A stretch of DNA of 64,000 bases from Impatiens glandulifera (lineage: Eukaryota; Streptophyta; Magnoliopsida; Ericales; Balsaminaceae): contig NC_061866.1 in the NCBI RefSeq assembly GCF_907164915.1, positions 41,790,320 to 41,854,319 of the forward strand. The letters run 5' to 3'. Positions 60,788-64,000 of the stretch are shown piece by piece. Below the pieces are notes generated by a model. The model had not been told where the DNA came from, did no database searches, and saw only the letters and a list, made by a program, of their open reading frames with translations. A program made the position numbers and the translations under genes. How positions within the stretch are numbered: position 1 is the first letter of the stretch; each line of letters begins with the position of its first letter.

Positions 60788-61808
60788 GATGAAAGAGAAT
60801 GATTTGAAGTTGAAAAAATGAAAGAGTGTAAGAATGATTTGAAATTAAAAAAAAATAAAAGAGTGTGAGGAAAATAAAAAATAAAATAGAGAAAGTTATT
60901 TAGTTTTTTCAACCAATTAACACATCATTCCCTCTCAATTCACTTTATATGTATATAAATTTTTTGTATAAAAGTAAGTTAAAAATAAATATTAATTTAA
61001 TTTTAAAAAGCTAAATAAGATTATTTTTATGCATTATCTTAGAAATTTAATTAAAATATAAGTTTAAAGAAGTGACTGAGTCAATAATTAAATATTATCA
61101 TAAATTAAAATATTAACCTATTATATCGGTTAAATTTAAATTAAATTTAGTTTCATAATTTTATATACATTTAATTTATAAATAATACTAAAAATAATAT
61201 TAAATCTTATTAATATTTTTTTCTTTCACTAATTTAATAGACTAATTAATCACTAATTATTTTATAAAATAAAATTCAAAATAATTAAAAAAATTTAGTT
61301 TATAAGTTTATATTTATATATAACAAATGTCTTATACAAATAATTTGTTATGTGAATCACAATTATATAAAGATTTTAAATATTTTTTTTATTTAAAATT
61401 AGTTAATGTAATTATCACAATTAATGGTAAATTTAAATTGTGTCTTTTATAAAATAATATATAAATATATATTAAGATAAACTATTTATCATTTTTGTAT
61501 AAACCTTTATATAATTTGGTATTCACTTTTATATTTTTAAGTGAAATAAATTCTAAAAAGATGAGTAATTAGTCATTTTTATCTCATTTAGATTCTTAAA
61601 ATATGTTTAATGGAGATTTGATATTATCAAGATTTTTTTTATTGATTAATGGAGATAAATTGTTGTCAATTATTTACTTAGCATTTTGTTGTATTATTAT
61701 TTTTAACTTATATTTTAATTAAATTCTTGAAATAATATAATAAATATACATATATATACTAATTAACATTATTAAGACTTTAAACCGTAATGAAATTAGT
61801 TATAACCA

Positions 61809-61864
<56 letters not shown>

Positions 61865-62258
61865 TGAATCAATAAATATATATTATTATAAATTTAAATA
61901 TTAAACTATTATATCGATAAAAAGATTTAGTTTCATAATTTTATATATATTTAGTTTATAAATAATTTTATATATATTTAGTTTATAAATAATACTAAAA
62001 GTAATATTAAATCTTATTAATATTTAATCACTAATTAAATAATAAATTAAATAATAGACTAATTCATCTCAAATTAATTCATAAAATTAAATTTTAATTA
62101 ATAACAAAAGTCTAATTTATAACTTTATATTTATAAAAACTTGGTAATTTGTATCGTTCATCACACAGTTACATAAATATATATTTTTTTTATTTAAGAT
62201 TAATTTTATATTAAATAATTTAATCATATTTACAAATAATATATCTAAATTTCAAATG

Positions 62259-62334
<76 letters not shown>

Positions 62335-62402
62335 TCATATATTTTAATTGAAGATAAACTCTCTATCATTTTAGTCAACATTTATATCTAAATTACTTTT
62401 AT

Positions 62403-62479
<77 letters not shown>

Positions 62480-62720
62480 CTTTATCATTTTTGTGTAAAC
62501 TTTTATAATTCGATATATATCTTATGATAAACTCTTTATTAAATCAATTCTAAAAATATAAAAGACTAGTCATTTTTATCTAATTTACCTTCCTAAAATA
62601 TTTTAATGAAGATTTGATCATTTCAATGACTATTTTCTTATTAATTAATGGAGATAAATTGTCATCAATTATTTATTTAGCAATTTTGTTATATTTGTTT
62701 TTGAATTTAGTTTAAACTCA
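59961..62720. repeat. AT-rich tandem repeat, about three copies of a 1.0-1.2-kb unit
   Basis: The landmark AAAATATGTTTAATGRAGATTTGAT followed by GGAGATAAATTGT recurs near 60436, 61600 and 62595. A second landmark, TTAGTTTATAAATAAT-like sequence, recurs near 60165, 61160 and 61950. No coding sequence. Long (AT)n tracts at 61816-61858, 62260-62330 and 62409-62474. It may be the interior of the CACTA-like element or a separate satellite. Confidence 0.6.
60529..60652. repeat. Near-perfect 124-bp palindrome
   Basis: Arms 60529-60590 and 60591-60652 are reverse complements with a single mismatch (the G at 60534 pairs against a T at 60647), with no spacer, centred on TATATATA. Confidence 0.92.
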
Positions 62721-64000
62721 AAGGTATTTGAAATTGTAATTTGTTTAATTATTAATAATATTTTTTGTATTTTAATTTATAATTTATAAATTATAAAATA
62801 CAATAAAAATATTTTTGGTTTTTAATTAATGAAAATAAAAATAAAAATAAAAACTAATTAAGAAAGTGTGTGAAAGTATTTTTTTTATTTATTTCTAATT
62901 TATGTTTAGATCAATATTTAGGATTATTAATAATCTGGTAATCATAAGTAATAATAAAAGCTACGAAAAAATATAAATTTTTTAGTACGAGAATATTTTT
63001 TATAAAAAATTATTGTATATAAAATTTATAATTATATATCAGTTTTAATTAATATTAGTGTTTATTTTTTATAAAATTTGAACTTTATAAAATAAAATAA
63101 AATTTGTAATTTTTAAATAAAATAAATAAAATATAAGAATTTAATTAAAAAAATGAGATGCATATAATATCTTTAAATTATATAATATGTAAATTTATAA
63201 ATATAATTGAGAATTATTGTATTTAATATTATGTAATTTTTAATTATATAAAATAATAAAAATATTAAGGAATTAAGGGTTATTTATTCCACTTCACCCA
63301 GTACTCCACTTTCTTCGGTTTCATCTTCCTCTTTTTGTGGAGCTTCAACCTACTCACTATCTAAAATCTCTATTCTCTTTTTGCGCATTATGTACCTTCC
63401 CTATTATCTTTATAGTGATTCACCTCACTCGGTACATTTGAAGAAGATTTTTTCATAGGTTCACCCGGCTCCCTAGTACATTTGAAGAAGATTTTTTCAT
63501 AGGTTCACCCGGCTCCCTAGTACATTTGAAGAAGCTAATATGTAAGTATAGTACTTTTGTTTCATCTTCCTCCATCTTGTAGATAATGATTATTTGTAAC
63601 TTTGTAAAGATGCATTTATTAAGTTGTGTTATGGTGTATTAATAAAAGCATGAAAGAAATTTCGTCATTGAATATAATTAACTTTATTTATGAATTTTAG
63701 GTTATCAAAATGTGGTTGTCATTAATATAAATTTGAAAAAACTAATGAATGTTCTAAATTCATTTCCTTATTTTTCTCCATGATTTTATTTAAGTGATCT
63801 CTTTTAGAAGTCCAATATAAGACAATGACAAATAGATGAAACAATAAAATTTCTTTGAGGGAAATTTGCAGCGCGCATTAGCATGTTGGTATGAATTCTC
63901 TCTTCCAATTAATTTATCATATGTAATTTATATCAATTTATTTAATATAGGAAATATTTTACTTATTTCTTTTGTTAAAAGAGAATAAAAAAGTGTAATT
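62721..64000. other. AT-rich right end of window, no gene recognised
   Basis: Apart from the 44-bp duplication I see no supported feature. The stretch 63280-63560 has pyrimidine-rich, leader-like composition and could be the edge of a gene or element continuing beyond the window. Confidence 0.4.
63433..63534. repeat. 44-bp perfect tandem duplication plus a 14-bp partial third copy
   Basis: The unit starts TACATTTGAAGAAG and ends GGCTCCCTAG: 63433-63476, 63477-63520, then the first 14 bases again at 63521-63534. It lies in a slightly GC-richer stretch (63280-63560). Confidence 0.95.

Overview
This window is plant nuclear DNA, very AT-rich between genes, and reads like a eudicot. The evidence is intron-rich subtilisin-like protease genes with plant-type GT-AG (and some GC) splice sites, copia-type LTR retrotransposons primed by initiator tRNA-Met, LINE remnants, and long (AT)n tracts. 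The extra protein of the complete retrotransposon recalls uncharacterised retroelement proteins that I remember as abundant in asterids of the Lamiales type. That assignment is from memory and weak.

The backbone is a tandem array of cucumisin-like subtilases, all on the minus strand. Three copies look full length, each with ten exons and a predicted 745 or 746 residues: A (2399-7713), B (17687-21594) and C (32964-36588). Fragments lie among them: a broken last exon at 17081-17480, its duplicate at 32619-32770, an exon 5/6 relic at 29546-30570, and a last-exon fragment at 59224-59637 cut off by a CACTA-like repeat. The predicted proteins are secreted serine proteases: signal peptide, I9 propeptide, S8 domain with PA insert, and C-terminal Fn3-like domain.

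B and C arose by a tandem segmental duplication of about 15.3 kb. Unit 1 is 17329-32618 and unit 2 is 32619-56511, with 6 bp of microhomology at the junction. The whole intergenic cargo was duplicated as well: LINE relic, gene-like fragment, minisatellites, Helitron-like end and old copia gag. Unit 2 later lost 2,043 bp between 7-bp repeats, lost part of intron 6, expanded an AT microsatellite, and took in a tract of about 1.2 kb from copy A (gene conversion or exchange).

A young copia element of 10,935 bp (45285-56219, minus strand, TSD GGTAC) then landed in unit 2, inside the old copia gag relic. The empty site survives in unit 1 at 32314-32318. The element has LTRs, PBS, PPT, overlapping gag and pol frames, and a third gene downstream of pol with its own TATA box. 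That third gene is split by two opposite frameshifts. A 92-bp repeat at the PPT/U3 edge makes the two LTRs unequal in length.

The left part (8-17 kb) holds degraded transposon DNA. The right end (59.6-64 kb) is AT-rich repeat DNA with CACTA-like subterminal repeats and a near-perfect 124-bp palindrome.
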